This document shows positions 24,001 through 33,500 of a stretch of DNA of 64,000 nt, one piece after another (within the stretch, counting starts at the first letter, position 1; every line of letters begins with the position of its first letter). This stretch comes from Chinchilla lanigera. Lineage: Eukaryota > Chordata > Mammalia > Rodentia > Chinchillidae. The notes beneath the pieces were generated by a model. The model had not been told where the DNA came from. It made no database searches and worked only from the letters and a program-made list of their open reading frames with translations. The position numbers were made by a program, and so were the translations under genes. The stretch spans positions 18,098,422-18,162,421 of the forward strand of contig NW_004955436.1 in assembly GCF_000276665.1 (NCBI RefSeq). Reading direction: 5' to 3'.

Positions 24001-27000
24001 AACAGTGGTAGAACTACATTTCTGTGAAATATAGAGATAATGATATGGAATTTATTCTAATTCATGAAAAAGATATGAGGTGAAATGGAGGTTTTTATTT
24101 TTATTTACAAGACTCAAACAGATTTTTTAAAAAACTGTGAGTACATTAATCTGATTAAAAATAAAATATAGCATTGTAGCTTATTAATTCCAATTTCATT
24201 TTCATAAGAATGTGATAAAGAAGAATAAGGAAGGGAATACCTGCCTATTAAGTTCTACCACATGGGAAACCTAGAAGAGAGGTTTTGTACATGCTAAATT
24301 TTGCAGTGAAGCCCCTTTCATCTTCCTTACTTCCTATATTTCCAAGATCCAAACATGAATTTCCCTTCCCTATGAAGGATCTGAAAATAGCACTGGGGAC
24401 AAATCAGGAGAGAGAGAGAGGCTGCCTTTGGAGTGAGCATGAGGAGGTGAGCTGCACATCTCCAGGGAGAAATAGGAAGACTTTCCACGGATTCACAGAA
24501 AAAGACCTTAACTGGTATCTAGTGGCTTGAAGTAGCCTGAATTTTCCTAGGCATGGTGGCACATGCTTATAATCCCAGAACTCAGGAAGCCGGGGTTACA
24601 TAGCAAGTTTAAGGCCAGGATGAATTACATAGCGAGACCTTGTCTGAAGAATAAAAAGAAGAAATATTCTGAATTTTTAGAGCATCAGATAAGTTTAAGT
24701 GTGTGTAAGGATAAGGTGGTATTTTGGCAAGGTGAGGATCTTCTAAACTTTTTCTTATATAAAAAATCTTGGAGCATAAAATGTTTATATTTTTTACAAA
24801 TAAAAAAAAAGCCAGATTTTCCACAAAGACATCAGAAATGACAGCTCAGTTTTGTCTGATTTCATTTTGTTACCTATTTGAAGACAAATATAAGTAATTT
24901 GAGGGTCACGTACAATTTGTGTTTGCTTGCGTCTTCATTATTTTACTTACTGTGTGACTGAGTTAGCTGTAGAATTTTAGATTAAAATTTCTGTCCTGGA
25001 GTGTGGGTCCTTTACCACGAATACTATTTCATTTCCAGTTCTTATGAAAATTCCAAGTTAGATGAATATCTAAGATTTATTAGGAAAGTAGGAGACATCA
25101 AGCTTAGAACATGTAGGAGGATGTCATTAGATTTAGTTGTGTCATATTGTGGACTTTTAATATTTTACAGTTAATGTTTGTTCCCAGTGATTATGATAAT
25201 GATAAAGTTCTTAGCAACAAAATTATTTAAATAAAAATTCAATAAATTACATTTAGCAGTGTGTGTAGATTTAGAAAAATATCTATGAAAAAGGTAAACA
25301 AATGACTGCAATTTGGGCAATGTCAATTTATACAATTTTCCTTTCACTTCCTGTATTTTGTGCCAAAAGCAGTGAAATTACTTATTAATAGAGAGAGATC
25401 CCAAGGATGTGAGGTCTTCTGAAGCTGCAAAAAGACCAGGGAATAAGAAAGTGTTGGCATTTCTCTTACTGAGTAAGGATTCTCTCTCTTTCTTTTCAAA
25501 ATAGTAACCTGGGACATGTTGTCTTCCTAGGTACAGGGCCATCGTCAACCCCATGGACATGCAGATGTCAGGTGCGGTGATGTGGACTTGTGTGAAGGCT
25601 GCAGGTATCTGGGTGGTCTCCGTGCTGCTGGCAGTTCCTGAAGCTGTGTTTTCAGAAGTAGCACATATTGGAAGCTTGGATAACAGCAGCTTCACAGCAT
25701 GCTTACCTTACCCTCAGACAGATGAATTACATCCAAAGATTCATTCGGTGCTCATTTTTTTGGTCTATTTCCTCATACCACTTGTTATTATTAGCATTTA
25801 TTATTATCACATTGCAAGGACTTTAACTAAAAGTGCACATAATCTTCCTGGGGAATATAATGAACATAGCAAAAAACAGGTAAGCCTGGTAGATGTGTGC
25901 ATGTGTGTACATGTGTGTCTGTGTGTGTGTGTGGCAGTGGGGGAGTATACTGCTCATAACCAGTAACAAATTCCGCAGTCTATTTTCTGGGTTTCCATCC
26001 TATGAACGGTAAGGAGCATTGGGCTTGCCTAGTCTTAACTCAGAGGGGTGCTGAAAGTTCTGCAAAGTCCTGCCTATCTGACATCTGGGCCTCTACTGAG
26101 ACCTGGAATTCCACCATGAGAAATTTAATGCATCTGAAGACTTTTATTCCCATGCAATTGTGTAGGCAAAGATCAACATCATAAACCAGACATTTTCACA
26201 TATTAAATATAAATTTATTAAATCATTGTTGCTTTTCCTACTGTCCTAATAAGAGCAACAGAGTAAGGCAGAAGGATGCAAGAGGAAATATCTTAGGGCA
26301 TTGCCTGGGATCTGACAACAAGGCTTAGATAGAATACCAGACAGGGAGGTCCTGGAAAAGTAAAGCAAAAAAAAATTGAATGAGTGTGATCCCAATGTGG
26401 CTTGATGTTGCAAATACTTGGCCTACTGCAAATGTATAATGTTCCCATTTATATATTTTTCCGTGCTTAAAGAATAGGCAGTATTAATTTCAGGTAAAAC
26501 TAATTGTGTTGATCTACAAAGGGATAGGAAAAGTATTTTTGTGGGAAAATGCGTAGTTATCACTTGGGTATTCCTAGCAAAGAACTTCCAAATGGTTCTG
26601 TTGGTGCAGGGAAGCCAAGGGCAGTAAATTTGAGGCAAAGAGAAAAGTTACTTGGATGAAAATATAGTAAAAGTCTGCATCCTTAGGCCCTTTAACAACT
26701 GTAGAACCTGATAAAGTTTTCTTGCATGGAAGGTAACTTCCCTTAATTGAGAACCATAGACATCCAAGCTTCACATCTGCTTTTAAGATTAAAAAAAGTC
26801 AACCAATCTTCAGAGACATTTTTGGATAAATTAATGGATTCTTTTTCCAAATATCTGGCATTACTGAAGCCAAACATTCAGGCTGTAGGCTCATTTTGCT
26901 ATTTTTATATACAGTTTTTTAAAACATAGAATCTTGTGATTCAATTTAGAGATTTAAAGTTTGACTATTGGTTTCTAAAGTTGAGTTCCTTTTCTTACTT

Positions 27001-27692
27001 GTTTTCCTCGTGGCTTTGGTTCTGCCTTGTTTTTGTTAATTTCTCTTTGGTATCTATGAACTCTGTCTTGACGTTTGTGAAGAAGTCTTCTGAAAGCTAC
27101 CACCCTGACTCTGTGTTGGGATCTCAGCTATAGACTGCCATGAAACTCTCCTAACCATGCTCCACCTGCTTAGGAAGGATACTGTTGAGTAATTAACAAA
27201 TTTCACAAGTGACCTCCCTAATACAGCCGGGTTATCTGACTTACGTCACGGGTTACATCTGGACTGCTAAATTCTTTTCCCTGATATCACCTAGGCCCAT
27301 TCCTAAAACTTTTCCAGTTTTCTCTGGAATGTTTTACTTGATGATCTCAGAAAATATCATGATAACTACTGTTAGTGTCACTTGATACTACATTTTTACA
27401 TTTGTGTTGCTTTATGTAAATATTTCAGTGTTCTGGGAAAATATAAGCTAAATTTTGGAGGGCAAATGTTAGAAAATTATTTTCAGATTGCAAACATTAG
27501 TGCTGGATATTTGAATTTTGTCTATCAAATCCCTAAAGCTCATCTTATAAGGCAGTAAACACAGTATGTAAACTTTATGAAAGAAAGAAAATGTATTTTT
27601 ATTTGTAAATGTAACCCAGCATAAAAATATTAACAATGTTCAGTTCTAGAAACTCCTTTTGGTTTATGTGTCAAGAATTTAAATCTCAAGTG

Positions 27693-27732
<40 letters not shown>

Positions 27733-28624
27733 TAAGATTTAAAAAAGTGAAGGTCTGTTTTAACAGATCAATTGTTCTTATTTAAAATGTCCTTATTAAA
27801 AAAAAAAAAAACAACAACAAACCTAAGCACGAATGTATTCTGGTTCATTAAATTAGTACGCTTAATTGACAGGCAAATGAATTTTATTTCTACTGAACAT
27901 AATGAGACTTTAAGCAGAAGAAAAGTAGATTTAAAATTTGACAATATTTTAAGATCACAGTTCTAACATGAATGGGTGGCCACTTATTAATAATTTACCA
28001 TCCAGTCTTGCATAAACTATTAAATAGTTTAAAATGGAATTAGTACAGCAGACAAAATAGGCTTCATCAAACTATTAAAATAGTCATTTTTTAAGGAAAA
28101 TAATTATGTGTTTCGGATGAATTTTCATGCTACAAATTTCACTGTTTTTGTGAGATGATAAATTTTGGACTTGGCTGGCTCCAAACATTTTAAGCAAGGA
28201 AATCATTTCCTTCTCTTTACAGATGGAAACACGGAAACGCTTGGCTAAAATTGTCCTCGTCTTTGTGTTCTGCTTTATCTTCTGTTGGTTTCCAAATCAC
28301 GTCCTCTACATGTATCGGTCTTTCAACTACAAGGAGATTGATCCATCTCTAGGCCACATGATTGTCACCTTAGTTGCCCGGGTTCTGAGCTTTTCCAATT
28401 CTTGTGTCAATCCATTTGCTCTTTATCTACTCAGTGAAAGCTTCAGGAAGCATTTCAACAGCCAGTTGTGTTGTGAAAAGAAGCCCTATCCAGAGAGATC
28501 CACCAGCTACCTACTCAGCTCTTCAGCAGTGCGTATGACGTCTCTGAAAAGCAATGCAAAGAACCTGGTGACTAATTCGGTGTTATTAAATGGGCACGGC
28601 TCCAAACAGGAAATGGCACTATGA
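17853..28624 (+). CDS. NMBR: Neuromedin B receptor (bombesin receptor BB1), three coding exons
   Basis: Join 17853-18274, 25531-25879 and 28223-28624: 1173 nt, 390 residues plus TGA, the length I recall for human NMBR. It is a plasma-membrane class A GPCR for neuromedin B, known to couple mainly through Gq/phospholipase C. Seen: extracellular N-terminus with an N16-Q-S glycosylation sequon; TM1 (about 41-66, G60-N61); TM2 (79-99) with D89 in 'NLAAGDL'; C116, which should pair with C198 in loop 2; the DRY motif D140-R141-Y142, its Arg codon split by intron 1; N192-S-S in loop 2; TM5 (211-235); TM6 with C278-W-F-P281; TM7 with N320-P-F-A-L-Y325; the C342-C343 palmitoylation-type pair; and the C-terminus 'KQEMAL'. 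Start chosen for length and homology: ATG 17853 has A at -3. GRPR and BRS3 are relatives but fit less well. No frameshifts or premature stops. Confidence 0.97.
18275..19347 (+). other. NMBR: NMBR intron 1, first kilobase
   Basis: The first 150 bases are purine-rich (GGGA/GAGA type). The rest is AT-rich. No other gene or recognisable repeat is seen. The whole intron spans 18275-25530 (7,256 bp, phase 2). Confidence 0.7.
19359..19462 (-). repeat. ID-type SINE in NMBR intron 1, antisense
   Basis: The complement of the ID body ('ctgagctaaatccccagcccc') is preceded by a T/G-rich tail. An exact 11-bp duplication 'ccagtcttatg' flanks it at 19348-19358 and 19463-19473. Confidence 0.92.
19474..21240. 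other. NMBR intron 1, AT-rich part without recognised elements
   Basis: There is no gene and no confidently assigned repeat. Open frames at 19853-20125 and 20584-20910 are short, lack splice context and resemble nothing I know. Confidence 0.5.
21241..21320 (-). repeat. L2 LINE 3'-end fragment
   Basis: 'ttgagaatctactgtgggcc' followed by 'aggcattatgttg' and 'gatgcagtaataagcaaga' matches the complement of the L2 3' end. Confidence 0.65.
21784..21880 (+). repeat. ID-type SINE in NMBR intron 1
   Basis: ID body with pol III boxes and an A-rich tail. An exact 17-bp target duplication 'aaaaagaagcataataa' lies at 21767-21783 and 21881-21897. Confidence 0.95.
22321..22690 (+). repeat. MLT1-type (ERVL-MaLR) solo LTR
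   Basis: The order of blocks follows the MLT1 LTR: 'tatggtctgaacgtttgtgtcc', 'ggtaattagctcatgg', 'tagtgccctcagaaa', 'agcaccttgatctcaag' and 'attttgttatagtagtc' at the end. It is diverged and has no internal coding part. It lies in NMBR intron 1 in the same orientation as the gene. Confidence 0.75.
23260..23532 (-). repeat. B1-type SINE, split by an ID element
   Basis: Antisense 7SL/B1 sequence ('ttttgagacagggtttc', 'tggtcttgaactcactttgt', 'gagtgctgggattacaggt') flanked by an exact 12-bp duplication 'cactgagattca' at 23248-23259 and 23533-23544. The body is interrupted by the ID element at 23297-23391. Confidence 0.92.
23297..23391 (+). repeat. ID-type SINE nested in B1
   Basis: It has the ID body with A and B boxes. 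The duplication made by its insertion, 'tgagacagggtttc', consists of B1 sequence and occurs at 23283-23296 and 23392-23405, so this ID is younger than the B1. Confidence 0.95.
23884..23998 (+). repeat. Young ID-type SINE with long poly(A)
   Basis: The body ends 'ccggcaccggagaaaaacc' followed by about 29 uninterrupted A. A 16-bp exact duplication 'aagaaacagtggtaga' lies at 23867-23882 and 23997-24012. The long pure tail and exact duplication imply recent insertion. Confidence 0.95.
24540..24660 (+). repeat. B1-type SINE
   Basis: 'ggcatggtggcacatgcttata', then 'aatcccagaactcagg', then 'agcgagaccttgtctgaa' followed by an A-rich tail match a B1 monomer in NMBR intron 1. Confidence 0.85.
24661..25530 (+). 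other. NMBR: NMBR intron 1, 3' part and acceptor
   Basis: AT-rich intronic DNA ending with the acceptor 'gtcttcctag' at 25521-25530. No other gene is seen. Confidence 0.8.
25531..25879 (+). CDS. NMBR: NMBR coding exon 2 (DRY motif to third intracellular loop)
   Basis: 349 nt: it completes R141 and encodes residues 142-257 (TM4, loop 2 with N192 and C198, TM5, most of intracellular loop 3). The acceptor is 'tcctag|gt' and the donor is 'acag|gtaagc' at 25880. It ends in phase 0 after 'EHSKKQ'. Confidence 0.97.
25890..25936. repeat. GT-rich microsatellite at start of NMBR intron 2
   Basis: Imperfect 'tgtgtgcatgtgtgtacatg' repeats begin about 10-15 bp downstream of the exon 2 donor. Confidence 0.8.
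25937..28222 (+). other. NMBR: NMBR intron 2, remainder
   Basis: Intron 2 spans 25880-28222 (2,343 bp, phase 0) and ends in 'ctctttacag'. Apart from the (GT)n at 27694 I recognise no repeat or gene. Confidence 0.8.
27694..27731. repeat. (TG)n microsatellite in NMBR intron 2
   Basis: About 19 uninterrupted TG dinucleotides. Confidence 0.95.
28223..28624 (+). CDS. NMBR: NMBR coding exon 3 (TM6, TM7, C-tail)
   Basis: 402 nt including TGA at 28622-28624, residues 258-390. It holds the CWFP motif of TM6, the NPFALY motif of TM7, the Cys pair C342-C343 and a Ser/Thr-rich tail suited to kinase and arrestin regulation. Residue 273 is Phe (codon TTC), where the human receptor, as I recall it, has Gly. 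Confidence 0.97.
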   Translation: METRKRLAKIVLVFVFCFIFCWFPNHVLYMYRSFNYKEIDPSLGHMIVTLVARVLSFSNSCVNPFALYLLSESFRKHFNSQLCCEKKPYPERSTSYLLSSSAVRMTSLKSNAKNLVTNSVLLNGHGSKQEMAL

Positions 28625-29525
28625 TTATGACTATTCAACAGAGTACTGGAAAAGGATGGACTAACTTTTCTGTTCCTATTGAGCAGAGCAGAATTAATTG
28701 GTCCACTCTTACTGCTGCTCAGCTAATTCATTACACTATTTCATGACTGACTCAGAAAAGCTAAGCATTTTTCTCTGAACAGAACTTTACATTATAACAC
28801 ATAATGTATATATATTCACAGAAACATGCATCCATCTCATGAAAGTGACTCAAGAGCAATTTAATATGTGCACAAATCAATATTGCTTTAAAATTCTGTT
28901 CTTTCCTGTGGCAAATTGTAGCATATTTACCTTAAATTTGTCTTATTTTAAAGCATAAAATAACTTCCTATATTGACTCACTGATTCAATGAGATATAAT
29001 ATGCAAGCCCCTATTACTTGAAATGTAAATCATGTTTTCCTGGTGGACAAATTTTATTCATAACTAGTATATATTATATAAGAAAATTCAATGTATAATC
29101 TTGAACAGCTTGATCATATATCAATACTATTTACTGTGGCATTTTGTGTGATTAATAATAGTTCATAGAAATAGCTCCTATCTGTTAACTTCTAGGTACT
29201 GTATGTGATTAAATCATGCAATGACAATTGTATTATGAATTGTAAATAAGTACCATACATAATGACTTACCTTATGAATGTAAAACAGATTCCAAATTGC
29301 AAAATGATGACTGAGAAACTTGCATGTCCATATCTGTATACATTGTTAAATCCTTAACAATTGGGTTGATTCTGTATAGATGTGATAAGATTTGTAAAAT
29401 TCATTTGAGTTCTCATCCGGTCTTGTAACAGCCAGCTGACAATTGTGTGGGATTTCATTTAGGAAATTTTTCTCTGCATCATATCACATATTTTCTAAAT
29501 AAATGTCCTGATTTGTGTCAGTAAT
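28625..29525 (+). other. NMBR: NMBR 3' UTR (inferred)
   Basis: AT-rich sequence after the stop codon. The end is inferred from the poly(A) signal at 29498. Longer forms using AATAAA near 29707 are possible. Confidence 0.55.
29498..29503 (+). terminator. NMBR: Candidate poly(A) signal AATAAA for NMBR
   Basis: AATAAA lies about 870 bp after the stop codon and is followed within 30-40 bases by GT-rich sequence ('atttgtgtcagtaatcgtgg'), as expected for a cleavage and polyadenylation site. Confidence 0.55.
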
Positions 29526-29744
29526 CGTGGTCTTGATTAAATACTAAAATGTACCCTCTTTCTCAGTATGCATCAAGAAATCTAATACATCAGTATGTTT
29601 CTTTTTCCAAATTTACTGAGATAACTTAGTATATTAACCTCCTCCTTAAATAACTCTAATTCATACTGTCTAGATGGGAACTATCCAGCTGTATATAGCA
29701 ATTGAAAAATAAAAACAAATTGTTTCCCTTTTTGATAATAATAA

Positions 29745-30130
29745 TAATGATAATCAATAACAATCTAATATTTTCTGTGTTTTAGGCATAGTCTAGGAGC
29801 TGTATATTTATTATTTAACTTAATCTTCAGAATAATTACTGAGGCAAACAACAGAAAGACCGTATTTTGACAGGGTGTGAAGCTACCTAATTCAGAGAGA
29901 AGCTTTGTTCAAAGGAATACACAATTTTGCAAATTAAATGAAAACATCTTGTCATGTGAACGCTACAGCAGGACCTCAAATTTAGGCTCCATTAACTTCA
30001 TTGTAAATTCAACTGTGAAGTATATATTGTTATTATGTATATTTTATAGATTAGGAAATTGAAGCTCAGAGCTATTAAATAGCCCAAAGAAGATTATTCA
30101 GCCATGTGGAAAAGTTGGGCTATAAAAGCA
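29745..30130 (-). repeat. MIR-like SINE remnants
   Basis: 'ttttaggcatagtctagg', 'cttaatcttcagaataa' and, after a break, 'aggaaattgaagctcaga' with 'agcccaaagaag' match the blocks of an ancient MIR element. The two parts may be one interrupted copy. Confidence 0.5.
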
Positions 30131-30696
30131 GAGAGCATGTCATGGTGTGTAAACGTCTCTATTCCACGACCACTCAGCCGTGGTTTGAATATTTGTTATT
30201 AAACCTCAGGCAAGCTGAAGATTCACGTATCATGAACTCACGAGAATAATATTCACAGGTTTTATATATTTTTAAAGATTTTATAAATCTCTGAAGCCCC
30301 ATCAGTTGGAACTAAAGGAGCCACATCTCCAAATTAAGAATTATTGGTTGATGAAGAATTTTGCTTGAATAGTATTAAAATGATGGCAGATATATGTGAA
30401 ATGTTATAAGGTATACACATATTTATCTTGTATGATCCTCTTAATATAATATATATGCACACATATAACTTGCATATATAAAAAATTGCAATATAGATGC
30501 ACAGATATTCTGTAAGACCTACATGTTTCTGATACCATATTTATGTACAAAACTAAAAGGATATATGCATATACTAACTATAAATTCCTAATAATTTAGA
30601 GTTTAAGAGAATAAAGGTGCTATAACCTGAAATCAGATTTATTTTGCAACAATGAAAAATATTTATAAATGAAATGTGAAAAATTTACTTACATAT
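30131..30696. other. AT-rich intergenic sequence downstream of NMBR
   Basis: Nothing recognised. Confidence 0.5.
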
Positions 30697-31089
30697 TGTC
30701 TTGGTTACTTTTTTCTCATCACTGAGACAAAATACCTGACACCCAAAATTAAGGAAGGAAAGGTTTATTTAGCTCAGAGTTTGTAGAAGTTTTAGTCTGT
30801 AATCACCTGGCTCCAAAGCCCAGTGGCATGGCACAGGGGCAACACTTCAAGATGGCAGGAGACAGCAAAAGCAATAGGAGCGAAAAGGAGGGCAGAGCAA
30901 GCCTCTTGTCCTCCCTTATATTGTATAGAGGCTGTCCACCCTAGGTGGGTGTAGCACTCACATCATATTCATGCCTTCCTCTTGCCCAGGATGAGGATGT
31001 TTACAAAGTGAGAACCCTGGACCCCTGCTGAATTGCTTAGTTAAACTTCTAAACATCTCACATTGACACAATGTATCAACCATTACACA
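30697..31089 (-). repeat. MaLR-like solo LTR, copy B
   Basis: It starts 'tgtcttggttactttttt', contains 'aaaatacctgacaccca', 'ggctccaaagcccagtggc' and 'ctaaacatctcacattgaca', and ends near 'cattacaca'. Flanks 'catat' and 'cattt' could be a decayed 5-bp duplication. Confidence 0.8.
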
Positions 31090-32064
31090 CATTTTTTGTG
31101 CAAAAAGTTTTTCTGTAATGATAATTGAGTACTAATGGCCCCCAAGATTTCAATTTTCCTTTTTAAGAGCAAGAGTCTTAATAATAAGCACATATCTGAA
31201 TATATAATGTTATCCAAATTTGACTGAATTTAAATTTTTCTTCTGGTAGTTTTATGTGATATTGAATTCAGAATTTATAAAATATTATACACTTCTTTAA
31301 GATATTAGGTCAATATTTTGGGCTTTTTTTAAAAATTAAACAGATTGAAGATTATCAGTGCAAAGTATTTTGAATTTGGCTATTGTTCTCTAATCTCGGG
31401 TTATGATCCTAACTCATTGTTAGGATTTCTCATTTTCAAGAAGTTCTGTAAATTTTATTTTCTCAGATACTCTTTCTTTGGAACAGATATCCAAAAGTTA
31501 CTACTTCGGCATATATATTATAATGTGGGACCGTACTGTATATTTATCATAATGGTGGCAAATACTTAATAATTAAACTTATCAAACACTTTCCAAGTCA
31601 AACAAAACTTCATGCTTTACATAAATATACCCACAAGTACACCTATGAGATTGAGTTCACATTAAACTTTGATATTAAACTTTGGCATTTTTTACATTTT
31701 ATATATATTTTGTTTAATTTTACAAATATTTATACAGATAGCCGTTACAATATTTGGACATGATTGCTCCACTTTACAATTGTGCAAAACTGAAATGTGT
31801 CTAGTAGAAACCATGTCTTGAATTTCACAGTTTGTTCTTTGTTTGAGGTGGTGATGTATAGTGCCATACTCTTTCTGGATGTCAAAGAGCCTCAGAAGGC
31901 TATGGCTTCCGGTGATCACCAACCTACGTCAACAAAAATGTTCTCTGCAGTGTGCTATACTACATAAATGATGAGATATTCAATACTTGATTATAAAATA
32001 AGCCTTTTATTGAATGGTTTTCCCCAACTTTAGGCCTTTGTAAATGTTTTGAATATATTTACAG
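31090..32064. other. AT-rich intergenic sequence
   Basis: No gene or family is recognised. A 76-codon open frame on the minus strand at 31692-31922 has no supporting features. Confidence 0.5.
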
Positions 32065-32154
32065 TAGGCAAAGCTAAAAAAGTATATTGCTCTGTAGGCA
32101 AAGCTAAAAAAGTATATTGCTCTGTAGGCAAAGCTAAAAAAGTATATTGCTCTA
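32065..32154. repeat. 30-bp minisatellite, three near-identical copies
   Basis: Units at 32065-32094, 32095-32124 and 32125-32154, each starting 'taggcaaagctaaaaaagta', differ only at the end of the last copy. It lies 105 bp left of the assembly gap. Confidence 0.95.
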
Positions 32155-32181
32155 TAGGCTGTTCATATTCTTCAACAAATA

Positions 32182-32259
32182 TTTATGAAAAATATATGTA
32201 ATCTGGTAATGTCTATCATAATAGAGAGAAATTTCACCAAATTCTTATTTTTAATGTAG
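32182..32259. repeat. 78-bp left gap flank, duplicated at 33035-33112
   Basis: These 78 bases are repeated without a mismatch directly after the run of N (33035-33112). Confidence 0.97.
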
Positions 32260-33034
32260 NNNNNNNNNNNNNNNNNNNNNNNNNNNNNNNNNNNNNNNNN
32301 NNNNNNNNNNNNNNNNNNNNNNNNNNNNNNNNNNNNNNNNNNNNNNNNNNNNNNNNNNNNNNNNNNNNNNNNNNNNNNNNNNNNNNNNNNNNNNNNNNNN
32401 NNNNNNNNNNNNNNNNNNNNNNNNNNNNNNNNNNNNNNNNNNNNNNNNNNNNNNNNNNNNNNNNNNNNNNNNNNNNNNNNNNNNNNNNNNNNNNNNNNNN
32501 NNNNNNNNNNNNNNNNNNNNNNNNNNNNNNNNNNNNNNNNNNNNNNNNNNNNNNNNNNNNNNNNNNNNNNNNNNNNNNNNNNNNNNNNNNNNNNNNNNNN
32601 NNNNNNNNNNNNNNNNNNNNNNNNNNNNNNNNNNNNNNNNNNNNNNNNNNNNNNNNNNNNNNNNNNNNNNNNNNNNNNNNNNNNNNNNNNNNNNNNNNNN
32701 NNNNNNNNNNNNNNNNNNNNNNNNNNNNNNNNNNNNNNNNNNNNNNNNNNNNNNNNNNNNNNNNNNNNNNNNNNNNNNNNNNNNNNNNNNNNNNNNNNNN
32801 NNNNNNNNNNNNNNNNNNNNNNNNNNNNNNNNNNNNNNNNNNNNNNNNNNNNNNNNNNNNNNNNNNNNNNNNNNNNNNNNNNNNNNNNNNNNNNNNNNNN
32901 NNNNNNNNNNNNNNNNNNNNNNNNNNNNNNNNNNNNNNNNNNNNNNNNNNNNNNNNNNNNNNNNNNNNNNNNNNNNNNNNNNNNNNNNNNNNNNNNNNNN
33001 NNNNNNNNNNNNNNNNNNNNNNNNNNNNNNNNNN
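32260..33034. other. Assembly gap (775 N)
   Basis: Unsequenced. Because its two flanks are identical, its true size may be zero or it may hide a tandem array. Confidence 1.
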
Positions 33035-33112
33035 TTTATGAAAAATATATGTAATCTGGTAATGTCTATCATAATAGAGAGAAATTTCACCAAATTCTTA
33101 TTTTTAATGTAG
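33035..33112. repeat. 78-bp right gap flank, identical to 32182-32259
   Basis: Exact copy of the sequence left of the gap, in direct orientation. Confidence 0.97.
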
Positions 33113-33399
33113 ACAATAAGATATACTCTTCTATGTGAATGTCCTTCTTAAACCAGTTTCTTAAACAAAATACAAAAATATGGGATCTTTTGAATACTCA
33201 AGACCCCAGACTGTTACCCTTCAATTATGTGGTTGGTGAAATGGATTAGCAACAATATAAAGATTAAATTATGTAATGCATGTTACCTTGTCATGCTCCA
33301 GGTGGCATAATATTAAGTGTTCAGTGAAAGTGATTTCTATCCTCATACTTAAAACTACCTTTCTTCATGTAATAAAATAATAAAAAATCTATTAAACAC

Positions 33400-33500
33400 T
33401 ATGTGCTAGCTATAGTACTATATCATTTATATGAATCATCATATCAATTGATAAGGCAGGCATTAATCCAATTCCCATCCTGTGTATAAGGAATCAGGGT
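33400..33500 (-). repeat. MIR-like remnant
   Basis: 'cactatgtgctagctatag', 'gataaggcaggcattaatcc' and 'cccatcctgtgtataagga' follow the MIR block order. Confidence 0.45.

Noticed and set aside
25553..25966. Continuous 137-codon frame over exon 2
   Set aside because: The real exon starts at 25531 and ends at the donor at 25879/25880; the codons beyond are intronic GT-rich repeat.
32065..32154. CRISPR-like direct repeats
   Set aside because: The units are directly adjacent without spacers, and the genome is mammalian.
32251..33093. 280-codon minus-strand open frame
   Set aside because: It consists almost entirely of the N gap; only about 20 codons at its edges are real sequence.
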